Source: Methylorubrum rhodesianum (GTDB taxonomy: Bacteria; Pseudomonadota; Alphaproteobacteria; Rhizobiales; Beijerinckiaceae). From it: a stretch of DNA of 64,000 nucleotides. Shown here piece by piece: positions 8,664 through 16,839 of this stretch. The notes beneath the pieces were generated by a model. The model did no database searches. It was not told the origin of the DNA and was given only the letters and a program-made list of their open reading frames with translations. The DNA is taken from assembly GCF_014199985.1 (NCBI RefSeq), contig NZ_JACHOS010000003.1:272454-336453 (forward strand). Reading direction: 5' to 3'. Within the stretch, counting starts at the first letter, position 1. Every line of letters starts with the position of its first letter. A program made the translations under genes and the position numbers.

Positions 8664-9425
8664 TTACGGGCGAAAACCCTCGAAGACCATCTGGTCGGCG
8701 TGCTCCTGCGCCAGCGCCCGCTGCGCCTGCGTGCGCACGGTCCAGGTCATCACCGGCATCTGCCCGAGCCGACGGCAGAGATAGGGGACGGGGCCCGGCA
8801 GGTCGCCGACGCGCCACGACAGGAAGTGCGGACGGCTCACATGCAGGTGGAGCAGGCCCGACAGCTCGGCCCGCACCGACGGCGCCAGCAGGGCGTAGTG
8901 CGGATCGTCCTGGCTCGCCTCCGCGACGATGCCGCGGGGCCGGTCCGGGGCGATCTCGGCGAGCGTGGCGACGATGCCCGGATCGAAGGATTTCAGGGCC
9001 ACCGGCGCGTCGAGTTCGGCGACGATCTCGGCGGTGCGGCGGGTCAGGCGCCGGTCGCCGTCGAAGCGCGACTTGATCTCGACGACGACGGGGACGCGGC
9101 CCGCGACCCGCTGCAGGAACGCCGCCAGGGTCGGGATGCGCTCCGCCGTGCCGGCGACGGCGAGCGCGCCGAGTTCGGCGGCCGTGCGGGCTTCCACGGG
9201 CGCGGAGGCCTCGGTGAGGCGCCCCAGGGCCTCGTCGTGGAACACCATCGCCTCGCCGTCGGCGCTGAGCTGCACGTCGCATTCGATGGCGTAGCCGCCC
9301 GCGACCGCGGCCTCGGCCGCCGCCAGGGTGTTCTCGGGCAGGCCGGCGGCGCGATCGTGCAGGCCGCGATGGGCGATCGGACGGGCGGTGAGCCAGTCCG
9401 GCGCCCGATCCAGGATCGCGCTCAC
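8664..9425 (-). CDS. Glycerophosphodiester phosphodiesterase
   Basis: The 253-residue GDPD TIM-barrel enzyme has its catalytic residues: His19-Arg20 in AHRGLHD, Glu31 in LPENT, Glu48 and Asp50 in AIECDVQL, and His63 in VFHDEALGRLT. It hydrolyses glycerophosphodiesters to glycerol 3-phosphate and an alcohol. There is no signal peptide, so it is cytoplasmic. The GTG at 9425 overlaps the ridA stop by 4 bp (GTGA), which fixes the start and implies coupled translation. Glycerol 3-phosphate links it loosely to the nearby glpK. Confidence 0.9.
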   Translation of the reverse strand: MSAILDRAPDWLTARPIAHRGLHDRAAGLPENTLAAAEAAVAGGYAIECDVQLSADGEAMVFHDEALGRLTEASAPVEARTAAELGALAVAGTAERIPTLAAFLQRVAGRVPVVVEIKSRFDGDRRLTRRTAEIVAELDAPVALKSFDPGIVATLAEIAPDRPRGIVAEASQDDPHYALLAPSVRAELSGLLHLHVSRPHFLSWRVGDLPGPVPYLCRRLGQMPVMTWTVRTQAQRALAQEHADQMVFEGFRP

Positions 9426-9895
9426 GCGACCTCGAACATCGCCTCGACCTCGACCGCGGCGTCGAGGGGCAGTTCGGCGACGCCGACCGTCGAGCGGGCG
9501 TGGCGGCCGCGGTCGCCCAGGATCTCGACCATCAGGTCCGAGGCGCCGTTCATGATCGGGGCGAGCCCGGCAAAACTCGGCACCGCATTGATGAAGCCGC
9601 CGAGCCGCACGCATTGCACGACGCCGTGGTCGAGATCGCCGATCGCCGCCTGAAGCTGGGCGAGCACGTTGAGCGCGCAGAGCCGGGCCGCCGCCACGCC
9701 CTGCTCGGCCGAGACCTCGGCGCCGAGCTTGCCCTTGTGGGCCGGGTCGAGGGTACCGTCCGGCCCGAAGCAGATCTGGCCGGAGATGACGACGAGATTG
9801 CCGGTGCGGATATAGGGCACGTAGTTCGCGACCGGGGCCGCCGCCTTCGGCAGCGTCAGGCCGAGCGCCTCCAGACGTTCCTTGACCGAGTTCAT
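9422..9895 (-). CDS. RidA/YjgF-family protein
   Basis: The 157-residue protein belongs to the longer RidA-like subgroup (MNSVKERLEALGLTLP at the start, VPYIRTGNLVVISGQI, and a C-terminal AELPLDAAVEVEAMFEVA). RidA enzymes hydrolyse reactive enamine/imine intermediates of amino-acid metabolism; some of this longer group have other or unknown activities. GGAGAG precedes the ATG at 9895. It starts 79 bp after the ABC exporter and is translationally coupled to the GDPD gene. Confidence 0.88.
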   Translation of the reverse strand: MNSVKERLEALGLTLPKAAAPVANYVPYIRTGNLVVISGQICFGPDGTLDPAHKGKLGAEVSAEQGVAAARLCALNVLAQLQAAIGDLDHGVVQCVRLGGFINAVPSFAGLAPIMNGASDLMVEILGDRGRHARSTVGVAELPLDAAVEVEAMFEVA

Positions 9896-9974
9896 CACCG
9901 ACTCTCCTTGATGCTGCGGGGCTCTGAGCACGGGCGCGGGGCGATCCGCAAGGGGGAGGGCGGCGAGGCCGCCC

Positions 9975-12146
9975 TCAGCCGGCGGTCTCCGTCGCCGGCG
10001 CCGCCACCCGTGGCGCGCCGGCCGAAAAGTCGTAGCGCAGGTCGGCATGGGCCACGGTCGCCGGGCGGTGGGCGACGATGACCCGCGTCATCTTCAGGTC
10101 GCGGAGCGCGGCGGCGATCACCGCCTCGGTCGGCTCGTCGAGGGCACTCGTCGCCTCGTCCAGAAAAAGAATCTCCGGGCGCCGGTAGAGGGCGCGGGCC
10201 AGGATCACCCGCTGGCGCTGACCGCCCGAGAGGGTCGAGCCCATGTCGCCGACCAAGGTCTCGAATCCCATCGGCGTGCGGGCGATGTCGTCGAGGATCG
10301 CGGCGCGGGCGGCGCATTCGCGGATCCAGCCGGGATCGGGCCGCTCGTCGAAACAGGCGATGTTCTCGGCGATCGAGCCGGCGAACAGCCCGTCATCCTG
10401 CATCACGCCGGCGATGCGAGCGCGGTAGGCGGCGAGCCCCCCGGCACGGATATCGCGGCCATCCACCAGCACCGCGCCCTCGCTCGGCGGCAGCAGGCCC
10501 ATCAGGATCTTCATCACCGAGCTCTTGCCGCAGCCGGACGGGCCGGTGATCGCGAGACTCAAGCCCGGCGGCACCTCCAGCCCGAGATTGCGGAAGACCC
10601 AGGGCTCGTCGGCGCCGTAGCGCAGGGACAGGCCGACGGCGCGCAAGGCTGCTCCCCGGACCCGGGGACGGTCGCCGGCGGGGAGGAGCGCGGGGGCCGC
10701 GACCGGCTCCACCGCGGCGGGCATCGGGGCTGCGGCCTCCTCGGGCTCGGTCATGACGATGTCCGAGAGGCGCTCGGTCTGCACGTTGAGCATCCGCAGC
10801 TGGAAGCCCGACTGGATCAGGTTGCCGATGCGGGTCGAGAACTGGTCGCGATAGGCGAGGAAGGCCACCAGCATGCCGAGCGTCATCGACTGGTCGATGA
10901 CCGCGCGGGCCCCGAGCACCAGCAGGATCAGCCGGTCGGCGCCGAACAGGAACTCGTTGCCGCGCCCGAACACGAGGTCGAGCCGCTGCAGCCGCAGCCG
11001 CGCGTTCAGCGCCTGGACGAACTGGTTCATCCAGGTGCCGCGGCGGCGCTCGCGCAGGTTCAGGAGCTTGACGCTCGCCATGCCGCGCACGGTCTCGATG
11101 AAGTGGCTCTGCTGGCGCGCCTCCGCGACGATCGCCTCCTCGGTGCCCTCGCGGTAGGCCTTGTAGGCGGCGATCCGTAAGCCCGCATTGAGGGCGGTGG
11201 CGGCGAGCGCCACCAGGGCGAGCCAACCGCCGTAGAGGAACAGCATGATCAGCATGCCGACCGACATGATGCCGTCGAGGAGCGCCTGGACGAGATCGGT
11301 GGTGATGCCTTTCTGGATCGTGGCGAGCGTGCCGAAGCGGGAGATCACGTCGCCGACATGCCGCTTCTGGAAGTAGTCGAGCGGCAGCCGGGAGAGGTGG
11401 TCGAACAGCGAGCCCGACCACTGATAGTTCAGCTTGGTCCCCGTGAGCATGATCGCCCAGCTCCGGGCGACGCCGAGACCGAGCTGCAGGACGAGCAGCA
11501 GGGCGAGACCGAGGGCGACGACGAGCAGCAGGTCGAGGTCGCCGTTCACGATCACCTCGTCGATGACGATCTGCGAGGCGATCGGCATCAGGATGGCGAC
11601 GAGCTCGATCCCGAGCGACAGGACCATGATCTGCGCCATGGCCGAGCGGATGCCGGCCATGCCGCGGAACAGGTCGGACAGGGTCAGGCCCTGCACCGCC
11701 CGCTCGCGCACGAAGCTCTGGTTCGGGCTCACCTCCAGGGCGACGCCGGTGAACTCGCGCGAGGCTTCCGCGAGGCTCAGGGTGCGGCGCCCGCGGGCGG
11801 GATCGTGGATCACGATCTCCCTTCGCCCGACACGCGCCAGCACGACGAAGTGATTGAGCCCCCAATGCAGGATGCAGGGCAGGCGCAGGCGGCCGAGATC
11901 GGGCAGTTCTACCCTGAGCGCCCGCGTCGAGAGCCCCATCGTTCCCGATAGGTCCATCAGGTTGCGCAGGGTCATGCCCTTGAGTGAGAGGGCGTGGCGG
12001 GCGCGCAAGCTTCCGAGATCGACCCCGCGTCCGTGATAGCCCAGCACCATCGCGAGGCAGGCCATGCCGCATTCGGCGGCCTCGGCCTGGAGCACGACCG
12101 GCAGGCGCCGCCGGAAACCGAACTGAAGATCCGACAGCAGACTCAA
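9975..12146 (-). CDS. Peptidase-containing ABC exporter (C39 double-glycine peptidase)
   Basis: The 723-residue exporter has an N-terminal C39 peptidase domain: Gln20 and Cys26 in QAEAAECGMACL, His99 in LNHFVVL and Asp115 in IHDPARG, so all catalytic residues are present. A six-helix transmembrane domain follows (about 160-430), then an ABC ATPase with Walker A GPSGCGKSS, signature LSGGQRQR and Walker B LFLDEATSALD. Such proteins cut substrates after a Gly-Gly leader and export the mature peptide. The TTG start at 12146 overlaps the HlyD stop by 4 bp. The obvious substrate is the double-glycine peptide at 13927. Confidence 0.95.
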   Translation of the reverse strand: MSLLSDLQFGFRRRLPVVLQAEAAECGMACLAMVLGYHGRGVDLGSLRARHALSLKGMTLRNLMDLSGTMGLSTRALRVELPDLGRLRLPCILHWGLNHFVVLARVGRREIVIHDPARGRRTLSLAEASREFTGVALEVSPNQSFVRERAVQGLTLSDLFRGMAGIRSAMAQIMVLSLGIELVAILMPIASQIVIDEVIVNGDLDLLLVVALGLALLLVLQLGLGVARSWAIMLTGTKLNYQWSGSLFDHLSRLPLDYFQKRHVGDVISRFGTLATIQKGITTDLVQALLDGIMSVGMLIMLFLYGGWLALVALAATALNAGLRIAAYKAYREGTEEAIVAEARQQSHFIETVRGMASVKLLNLRERRRGTWMNQFVQALNARLRLQRLDLVFGRGNEFLFGADRLILLVLGARAVIDQSMTLGMLVAFLAYRDQFSTRIGNLIQSGFQLRMLNVQTERLSDIVMTEPEEAAAPMPAAVEPVAAPALLPAGDRPRVRGAALRAVGLSLRYGADEPWVFRNLGLEVPPGLSLAITGPSGCGKSSVMKILMGLLPPSEGAVLVDGRDIRAGGLAAYRARIAGVMQDDGLFAGSIAENIACFDERPDPGWIRECAARAAILDDIARTPMGFETLVGDMGSTLSGGQRQRVILARALYRRPEILFLDEATSALDEPTEAVIAAALRDLKMTRVIVAHRPATVAHADLRYDFSAGAPRVAAPATETAG

Positions 12147-13450
12147 CGCTCCCCTCCTTCCGTGACGAGATCGACGCTGCGCTTGACGTGGTAGAGGGGG
12201 TCGAGGAGCCAGCGGTAGAGCGGGCGCTTCTCCAGCGCGATGTCGGCCTCGACCCGCATCCCGGCCTCGAGCCGGCGCTGCTCGCCGTAGGCCGTCACGC
12301 TGTCGGCGTCCGGCCGCACGACGATGCGGTAGACGCCGCCGTTGCCCGCATTCCTGGCCGCGCTTTTGGCCGCGTCGCGGGCCGCCTCGGGCTGGGCGCT
12401 GCCGTCGCCCTCGAGCGGCGCGCGGGTCACCTCCGTCACCGTGCCCCGGTGCAGGCCGAAGCGCTGGAACGGGAACGCGGCGTAGCGCAGCATCACGCTG
12501 GCGCCGGGCTCGATGAAGCCGATGGCCGAGGAATCGACGAATAGGTTGGCCTGCATCCGCCCGTCGCTCGGCAGCAGGGTGAGCAGGCTCGCCCCCGCCG
12601 CCACCGTCTGCCCGGCCTGCGCCCGGATCGAGGTGAGGATGCCGCGCTCCGGCGCGCGCACCTCGATGGCCCGGCGCGCCTCGCTCTCGGCCCGCTGCTG
12701 CTCGAGCTGGGCGGCGCTGCGGTCGAGTTCGGCCAGATCGCGCGCCAGCGTCTCGTCGAAGGTCGAGAGCTTGGCCTTGAGATCCCCGAGCTTGCCCTCG
12801 ACCTGCAGACCGCCCTGGCGGAACTGCGCCAGCTGCGAGGTCGCCTGGAGATAGAGGTAGTTCTGGCTCTGGAAGTCGGCCGCGCGGGCAAATCCCCGGG
12901 TCACGAGGTCGGCGAGTTCGTCGGCCCGCGCCTTGAGCGGCGGCACCAGCTTCTCCTGGAGCGCGAGCTGCTCGTCGATCTTGGCGCGCTGGGCCTCCAG
13001 GTTGGCGATCTGCTCCCTCAAGCCCTCCTTCTCCGCCGCGGCCATGGCGGCGCGCGCCGCGCGCTGGCGCTCGACGCTCTCGCGCTGGCGCCCGAGCTGG
13101 GCGATCACCCGCTCCTGCGTCGGGCCGCTCGCGGAGACCGCGTCGAGGTCGATGGTGAAGAGGAGCTGGCCGCGCTCGACCCGGTCGCCCTCCTTGACGC
13201 CCGAGGCGCTGACCCGCCCCGCCAGCGGGCTCGCCACGGTGATGAGCCCGATATCGGGCGCGAGCAGACCGTTGGCATGGACCCGGCGCGTGTAGCTGCC
13301 GAGCCAGGCGTAGAGGCCGACCAGGACGACGAAAGCGAGGCAGAGGCCGACCACGACGCGGATCGAGAGCGGCTGCACCACCTGGGCCTCGCCGAGCCAG
13401 GCGCTCCGACGCGCCTCGACGACCTCGTGACGGAACAGCGGCGCGTTCAC
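12143..13450 (-). CDS. HlyD-family periplasmic adaptor of the peptide exporter
   Basis: The 435-residue membrane-fusion protein has a short cytoplasmic start, one transmembrane helix at about 30-50, a lipoyl half-motif (VASPLAGRVSASGVKEGDRV), a long coiled coil from about 125 to 270 and a second lipoyl/beta-barrel part. This is the CvaA/RaxA type that links a C39 exporter to an outer-membrane channel; no TolC gene is nearby. The GTG start at 13450 is supported by the N-terminal FRHEVVEARR. It is the first gene of the exporter operon and is divergent from the peptide gene. Confidence 0.92.
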   Translation of the reverse strand: MNAPLFRHEVVEARRSAWLGEAQVVQPLSIRVVVGLCLAFVVLVGLYAWLGSYTRRVHANGLLAPDIGLITVASPLAGRVSASGVKEGDRVERGQLLFTIDLDAVSASGPTQERVIAQLGRQRESVERQRAARAAMAAAEKEGLREQIANLEAQRAKIDEQLALQEKLVPPLKARADELADLVTRGFARAADFQSQNYLYLQATSQLAQFRQGGLQVEGKLGDLKAKLSTFDETLARDLAELDRSAAQLEQQRAESEARRAIEVRAPERGILTSIRAQAGQTVAAGASLLTLLPSDGRMQANLFVDSSAIGFIEPGASVMLRYAAFPFQRFGLHRGTVTEVTRAPLEGDGSAQPEAARDAAKSAARNAGNGGVYRIVVRPDADSVTAYGEQRRLEAGMRVEADIALEKRPLYRWLLDPLYHVKRSVDLVTEGGER

Positions 13451-13506
13451 GGCGAAGCCTCCCCGGAGCCGGTCGGCCGGCCTGCGACAGTGCGGCAGGG
13501 TGCGTT

Positions 13507-13530
13507 ATTCTGACGCATATGTGTCGTAAT
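13507..13530. promoter_or_regulatory. Interrupted palindrome upstream of the exporter operon
   Basis: The site has the form ATT-2-GAC-1-CATATG-1-GTC-2-AAT, a 24-bp dyad centred on CATATG, 57-80 bp upstream of the hlyD start. The surrounding DNA is AT-rich compared with the neighbours. Its position suits an operator or activator site; the protein that binds it is not known. Confidence 0.45.
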
Positions 13531-13713
13531 CCGCAATTATTTCAACTTTTTACCAGGCCGCGCGAATGAGCTGGCATCCCCGTTCCGGACCAGGGCAATT
13601 TTTGGCCCCGCGGCCTCGGACCGGCCGACGGTCCGTCCGGGCCGTGCCCGACGGCCGTCGAACGGCGTAGGACGATGGAACGATCCCGCCCGCAGGGGTC
13701 CGCCGCGACGCTG

Positions 13714-13732
13714 TCACGACCAATGGTGGTGA
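13714..13732. promoter_or_regulatory. 19-bp near-perfect palindrome in the exporter/peptide intergenic region
   Basis: TCACGACCAATGGTGGTGA pairs at every position except one pair and the central base. It lies about 195 bp upstream of the peptide start codon, in the 476-bp divergent region. It differs in sequence from the CATATG dyad, so two regulators may act here. Confidence 0.4.
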
Positions 13733-13804
13733 TTTCGAAGGGCAAGATTTGTCCATCCGCGCGGTTTCGCTCCCATCCGTGCCGAGCCGCCAGCGCAAAC
13801 CGGG

Positions 13805-13832
13805 TTGCCTGCCGGAATAATATCCGTACCTT
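13805..13832 (+). promoter_or_regulatory. Possible promoter of the double-glycine peptide gene
   Basis: TTGCCT (13805-13810), a 16-bp spacer and TACCTT (13827-13832) give a fair -35/-10 pair about 95 bp before the start codon, with an AT-rich leader in between. TAATAT at 13818 is an alternative -10. The rest of 13451-13926 holds only the two palindromes listed separately. Confidence 0.3.
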
Positions 13833-13926
13833 ATCCAGCAGAGGGGCGCAGCAACGCCGCTCTTATTCCACGGGAAGACATAAATACAGAACGATCTTCC
13901 AATATCGTACGGACTAAGGAGAACAC

Positions 13927-14145
13927 ATGCAGCAGAACATTGACACCATCCGTGAGCTGAACGCTGCGGAGCTGGATCAGGTCGGCGGCGGTCTGTCTCT
14001 CGGCGTCGGCGTGGAACTCGATCTCAGCCAGGAACTCGGTGCCGTCTCCGGCACGATCGATCAGGTGGGCGGCCTCGTCGGCGGCACGCTCGACACCGTC
14101 CTCGGCGCGGTGGGCGGCCTGCTCGGCGGCGTCCTCGGCAAGTAG
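13927..14145 (+). CDS. Double-glycine-leader secreted peptide (bacteriocin/microcin-like)
   Basis: The 72-residue peptide starts MQQNIDTIRELNAAELDQVG and then GG, a classic double-glycine leader with the ELxxV-GG pattern recognised by C39 peptidases. Cleavage after G21 or G22 leaves a core of about 50 residues rich in Gly, Val and Leu, with no Cys, Trp, His or Arg and only one Lys, at the C-terminus. The core has several GxxxG-type spacings (GGLVGG, GAVGG, GGVLGK) like helix-packing class II bacteriocins. AAGGAGA lies 5 bp before the ATG. The divergent operon encodes the matching C39 exporter and adaptor. No immunity protein, modifying enzyme or second peptide is recognisable nearby. It could be a toxin or a signal. 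Confidence 0.85.
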   Translation: MQQNIDTIRELNAAELDQVGGGLSLGVGVELDLSQELGAVSGTIDQVGGLVGGTLDTVLGAVGGLLGGVLGK

Positions 14146-14188
14146 CCTCCGCAAAAGTCCGGTCAGCCTCGAAACCGGGGCTGGCCGT

Positions 14189-14223
14189 CCCGTGGAAGCG
14201 GTCGACCCCGCCGCTTCCACGGG
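14189..14223 (+). terminator. First hairpin downstream of the peptide gene
   Basis: CCCGTGGAAGCGG (14189-14201) and CCGCTTCCACGGG (14211-14223) pair perfectly over 13 bp around a 9-nt loop. It starts 43 bp after the peptide stop. No T-tract follows directly; the second hairpin begins within two bases. Confidence 0.55.
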
Positions 14224-14224
14224 G

Positions 14225-14268
14225 CTCGCCGATCCTGCGCGCCCTCGGACGCGCGCAGGATCGGCGGG
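14225..14268 (+). terminator. Second, stronger hairpin downstream of the peptide gene
   Basis: GCCGATCCTGCGCGC (14228-14242) and GCGCGCAGGATCGGC (14251-14265) form a perfect 15-bp stem with an 8-nt loop, extended to 18 bp with one G-U pair. In tandem with the previous hairpin it should insulate the short peptide transcript and protect its 3' end. Confidence 0.6.
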
Positions 14269-14332
14269 ACGCGCCGCGCGAGCGCGGTGTCACGGTCGAG
14301 CGCGATCCGTGGCTCGACCGCCGCGTCTCGGC

Positions 14333-14368
14333 TGCCTCCGGGTCTTGGCGTGCCTCCGCGTCTTGGCC
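14333..14368. repeat. 18-bp tandem repeat, two copies
   Basis: TGCCTCCGGGTCTTGGCG and TGCCTCCGCGTCTTGGCC are adjacent and match in 16 of 18 positions. They sit immediately before the EcfG-type promoter of the AraC gene; no function is evident. Confidence 0.4.
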
Positions 14369-14374
14369 TGCAAA

Positions 14375-14399
14375 GGAACAGGGTCGGCCTCGCGTCGTT
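14375..14399 (+). promoter_or_regulatory. EcfG-type general stress promoter upstream of araC-like gene
   Basis: GGAAC (14375-14379), 16 bp, then CGTT (14396-14399) matches the alphaproteobacterial EcfG consensus GGAAC-N16/17-CGTT exactly. It faces the AraC regulator 126 bp downstream and lies past the peptide-gene terminators. One random match in a 64-kb GC-rich window would not be surprising, but this one is intergenic and correctly oriented. Confidence 0.5.
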
Positions 14400-14524
14400 T
14401 GCCAAGCCGAGCGCAAGCCTGACCGTTCGATGGACCGCTCGCCCGCGTCGAGCGATCGGCCGAGACGGCGGGGACGGAGGGCGCGGCGCCGCGGGGGATA
14501 CAGACCGGGAGAATCCAACGGCCG

Positions 14525-15466
14525 ATGAGCGTTCCGTTCGTCAACGCCTCCGTGCAGGGCGAGCTCTCCGCCCCGCCCGACCAGATCTTCGGCCAGATCC
14601 CGGCAAGCGGCCTCGACGGCATCGCCTTTCTCGATTTCGCCTACGAATCGGCGGGATACAGCACGCACCGCGTGGACGGACTCCTCGTCGGTACATGGCA
14701 GGGCACGCGGCAAGGTACGCATCACGACACTCGGCACGACACTCGGCCCTCCGCCGGTCCGCACGACCGTGACGGCGACCGGGCGACCCGGCTGACCTTC
14801 TGCGAGGGCGGGGTGCCGGACGAGCGGACCGACGACGTCTTCGTGCTGCGCGGCCCCGGCTATGTCGGCAGCACGCGCTGGAGCGGCCCCTGCCGCGGGC
14901 GTTATCTCGCCTACATGCCGGCGGCGGTCGAGCGGATGATCGAGGCGCCGCTCTCCCAGACCGAGATCGCGACGCTCACCAGCGACCTGTCCGAGCGGAT
15001 GAGCGTGTTCCACCTGCTCGCTGCCCTCGGGCAGGAGGCGGCCGGGCACGACACCGCCGCGGACGCGCTGCTCGTGGACAGCGTGGCGCTGGCGGTGCTG
15101 CGCGCCTCCGGCGCGCTGACGCTGCCCGGCCCGCGCCGGAGTGCGGCCCTCACCGCCCGGCAGGCGCGGCGGGTGCGCGACCTCGTCGCCGAGCGGATCG
15201 ATGCCCCCCTGTCCCTGCGGGAGATGGCGCAGGCGGCGGGCCTCAGCGAGAGCTACTTCGTGCGAGCCTTCAAGGGCAGCTTCGGGCTGACACCCTATCA
15301 ATATGTCCTGCGCGAGCGCGTGACCCTGGCCCAGTCGCTGATCCGCTCCGGGACGGTTTCCCTCGGCGAGGCGGCCAAGCGCGCGGGCTTTCCCGATGCG
15401 CGGCGGATGGGGCGGACCTTCCGCAAGGTGATCGGGCGCTCGCCGACGGAGGCGGCGCGACTCTAG
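14525..15466 (+). CDS. AraC-family transcriptional regulator
   Basis: The 313-residue protein has an N-terminal sensor part of about 200 residues, resembling the AraC-binding-like domain (GYVGSTRWSGPCRGRYLAYM), and a C-terminal pair of helix-turn-helix motifs at about 215-310 (LSLREMAQAAGLSESYFVRA and GEAAKRAGFPDARRMGRTFR). A His/Asp/Thr-rich stretch (GTHHDTRHDTRPSAG, about residue 61) comes from a 12-bp tandem duplication and is probably a flexible loop. Its position after the peptide gene makes control of the exporter or peptide possible, but nothing in the sequence proves it. Confidence 0.9.
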   Translation: MSVPFVNASVQGELSAPPDQIFGQIPASGLDGIAFLDFAYESAGYSTHRVDGLLVGTWQGTRQGTHHDTRHDTRPSAGPHDRDGDRATRLTFCEGGVPDERTDDVFVLRGPGYVGSTRWSGPCRGRYLAYMPAAVERMIEAPLSQTEIATLTSDLSERMSVFHLLAALGQEAAGHDTAADALLVDSVALAVLRASGALTLPGPRRSAALTARQARRVRDLVAERIDAPLSLREMAQAAGLSESYFVRAFKGSFGLTPYQYVLRERVTLAQSLIRSGTVSLGEAAKRAGFPDARRMGRTFRKVIGRSPTEAARL

Positions 15467-15530
15467 CGGGCGCAAGGCCCGACGGCGTCCGGATGAGGCC
15501 CGCTCCGGTCCGATAAACCTCGGCCCGAGA

Positions 15531-15558
15531 TTGACAGGAGCGCTCTCTTTCATAGTAA
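15531..15558 (+). promoter_or_regulatory. Sigma-70-type promoter of argD
   Basis: TTGACA (15531-15536), a 16-bp spacer and TAGTAA (15553-15558) form a strong -35/-10 pair. The argD start codon is about 80 bp downstream. Confidence 0.6.
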
Positions 15559-15642
15559 TCGCGCGCGTGCCGCCCGTCCCCCGAGGCGGCACTTTCTTTT
15601 GGCGGCTTTGCCACTGGATCGAGCCCGAGGAGACGGACCCGC

Positions 15643-16833
15643 GTGACCTCCGCCCTGCTGCCGACCTATGCCCGCGCTCCGATCGCCTTCGAGCGAGGCG
15701 AGGGCGCTTGGCTGGTCGCCGAGGACGGCGACCGCTACCTCGATTTCGGCGCCGGCATCGCCGTCAACGCGCTCGGCCACGCCCATCCGCATCTCGTGGA
15801 CGCGCTGACCACGCAGGCGCAGAAACTCTGGCACACCTCGAACCTGTTTCAGATCCCGGAAGGGGAGCGCCTGGGCCGGCGGCTCGTGGACGCGACGTTT
15901 GCCGACGTCGCCTTCTTCGCCAATTCCGGCGCCGAGGCCAACGAGGCCGCCATCAAGATGGCGCGCAAGTACCACGCCGCCGGCGGCCATCCCGAGCGCT
16001 ACCGCATCGTCACGTTCGAGGGCGCCTTCCACGGCCGCACCCTCGCGACGATCGCCGCGGGCGGACAGCAGAAGTACATCGAGGGCTTTGGCCCGAAGGT
16101 GGAGGGCTTCGATCAGGTGCCCGTCGGCGATTTCGCCGCGCTGGAAGCCGCGATCGGCCCGGAGACCGCCGCCCTGATGATCGAGCCGATCCAGGGGGAG
16201 GGCGGCCTGCGGGTGATTCCCGGCGAGATGCTGCGGCGCCTGCGCTCGCTCTGCGACGCGCACGGCCTGCTCCTCATCATGGACGAGGTGCAGACCGGCG
16301 TCGGCCGCACGGGCAAGTTCTTCGCGCACGAGTGGTCGGGCGTCACCCCCGACATCATGAGCGCGGCCAAGGGTATCGGCGGCGGCTTTCCGCTCGGCGT
16401 CTGCCTCGCCACCGCCGAGGCCGCCCGCGGCATGACGGCGGGCACCCACGGCACCACCTTCGGCGGCAACCCGCTCGCCATGGCGGTCGGCAACGCCGTG
16501 CTCGACGTCGTGCTGGCGGACGGCTTCCTCGCGCATGTCGAGCGGATGGGCCTGCTGCTGACGCAGAAGCTCGCCGGGCTGATCGACCGCCACCCCCACG
16601 TCTTCGCCGAGCTGCGCGGGCAGGGGCTGATGCGCGGCCTGAAGCTCAACCTGCCGAACACCGAGTTCGCGGCGGCCGCCCGGGCGCGGCACCTGCTGGT
16701 GATCCCGGCCGGCGACAACGTTGTCCGCTTGCTTCCGCCGCTGATCATCGGCGAGGCGGAAGTGGACGAGGCCGTGGCCCGGCTCGAGGCCGCGGCGACT
16801 GATCTGGAGGCGCAGATGCGCGGCGCCGCCTGA
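15643..16833 (+). CDS. argD: Acetylornithine aminotransferase
   Basis: The 396-residue class-III PLP aminotransferase has the usual ArgD layout. [18 protein letters not shown] is near residues 28-46. [19 protein letters not shown] binds the cofactor phosphate. [13 protein letters not shown] carries the Asp that contacts the PLP ring nitrogen, and [14 protein letters not shown] carries the Schiff-base lysine. It converts N-acetylglutamate semialdehyde to N-acetylornithine, and may serve as the DapC aminotransferase in lysine synthesis. The GTG at 15643 follows GAGGAGA. argF follows after a 110-bp gap, the standard argD-argF pairing of this group. Confidence 0.95.
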   Translation: MTSALLPTYARAPIAFERGEGAWLVAEDGDRYLDFGAGIAVNALGHAHPHLVDALTTQAQKLWHTSNLFQIPEGERLGRRLVDATFADVAFFANSGAEANEAAIKMARKYHAAGGHPERYRIVTFEGAFHGRTLATIAAGGQQKYIEGFGPKVEGFDQVPVGDFAALEAAIGPETAALMIEPIQGEGGLRVIPGEMLRRLRSLCDAHGLLLIMDEVQTGVGRTGKFFAHEWSGVTPDIMSAAKGIGGGFPLGVCLATAEAARGMTAGTHGTTFGGNPLAMAVGNAVLDVVLADGFLAHVERMGLLLTQKLAGLIDRHPHVFAELRGQGLMRGLKLNLPNTEFAAAARARHLLVIPAGDNVVRLLPPLIIGEAEVDEAVARLEAAATDLEAQMRGAA

Positions 16834-16839
16834 GTGCCT

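Noticed and set aside
14690..14760. Mobile-element or CRISPR-like repeat in the araC-like gene
   Set aside because: It is only a 12-bp in-frame tandem duplication encoding His/Asp/Thr; there are no spacers, terminal repeats or transposase.
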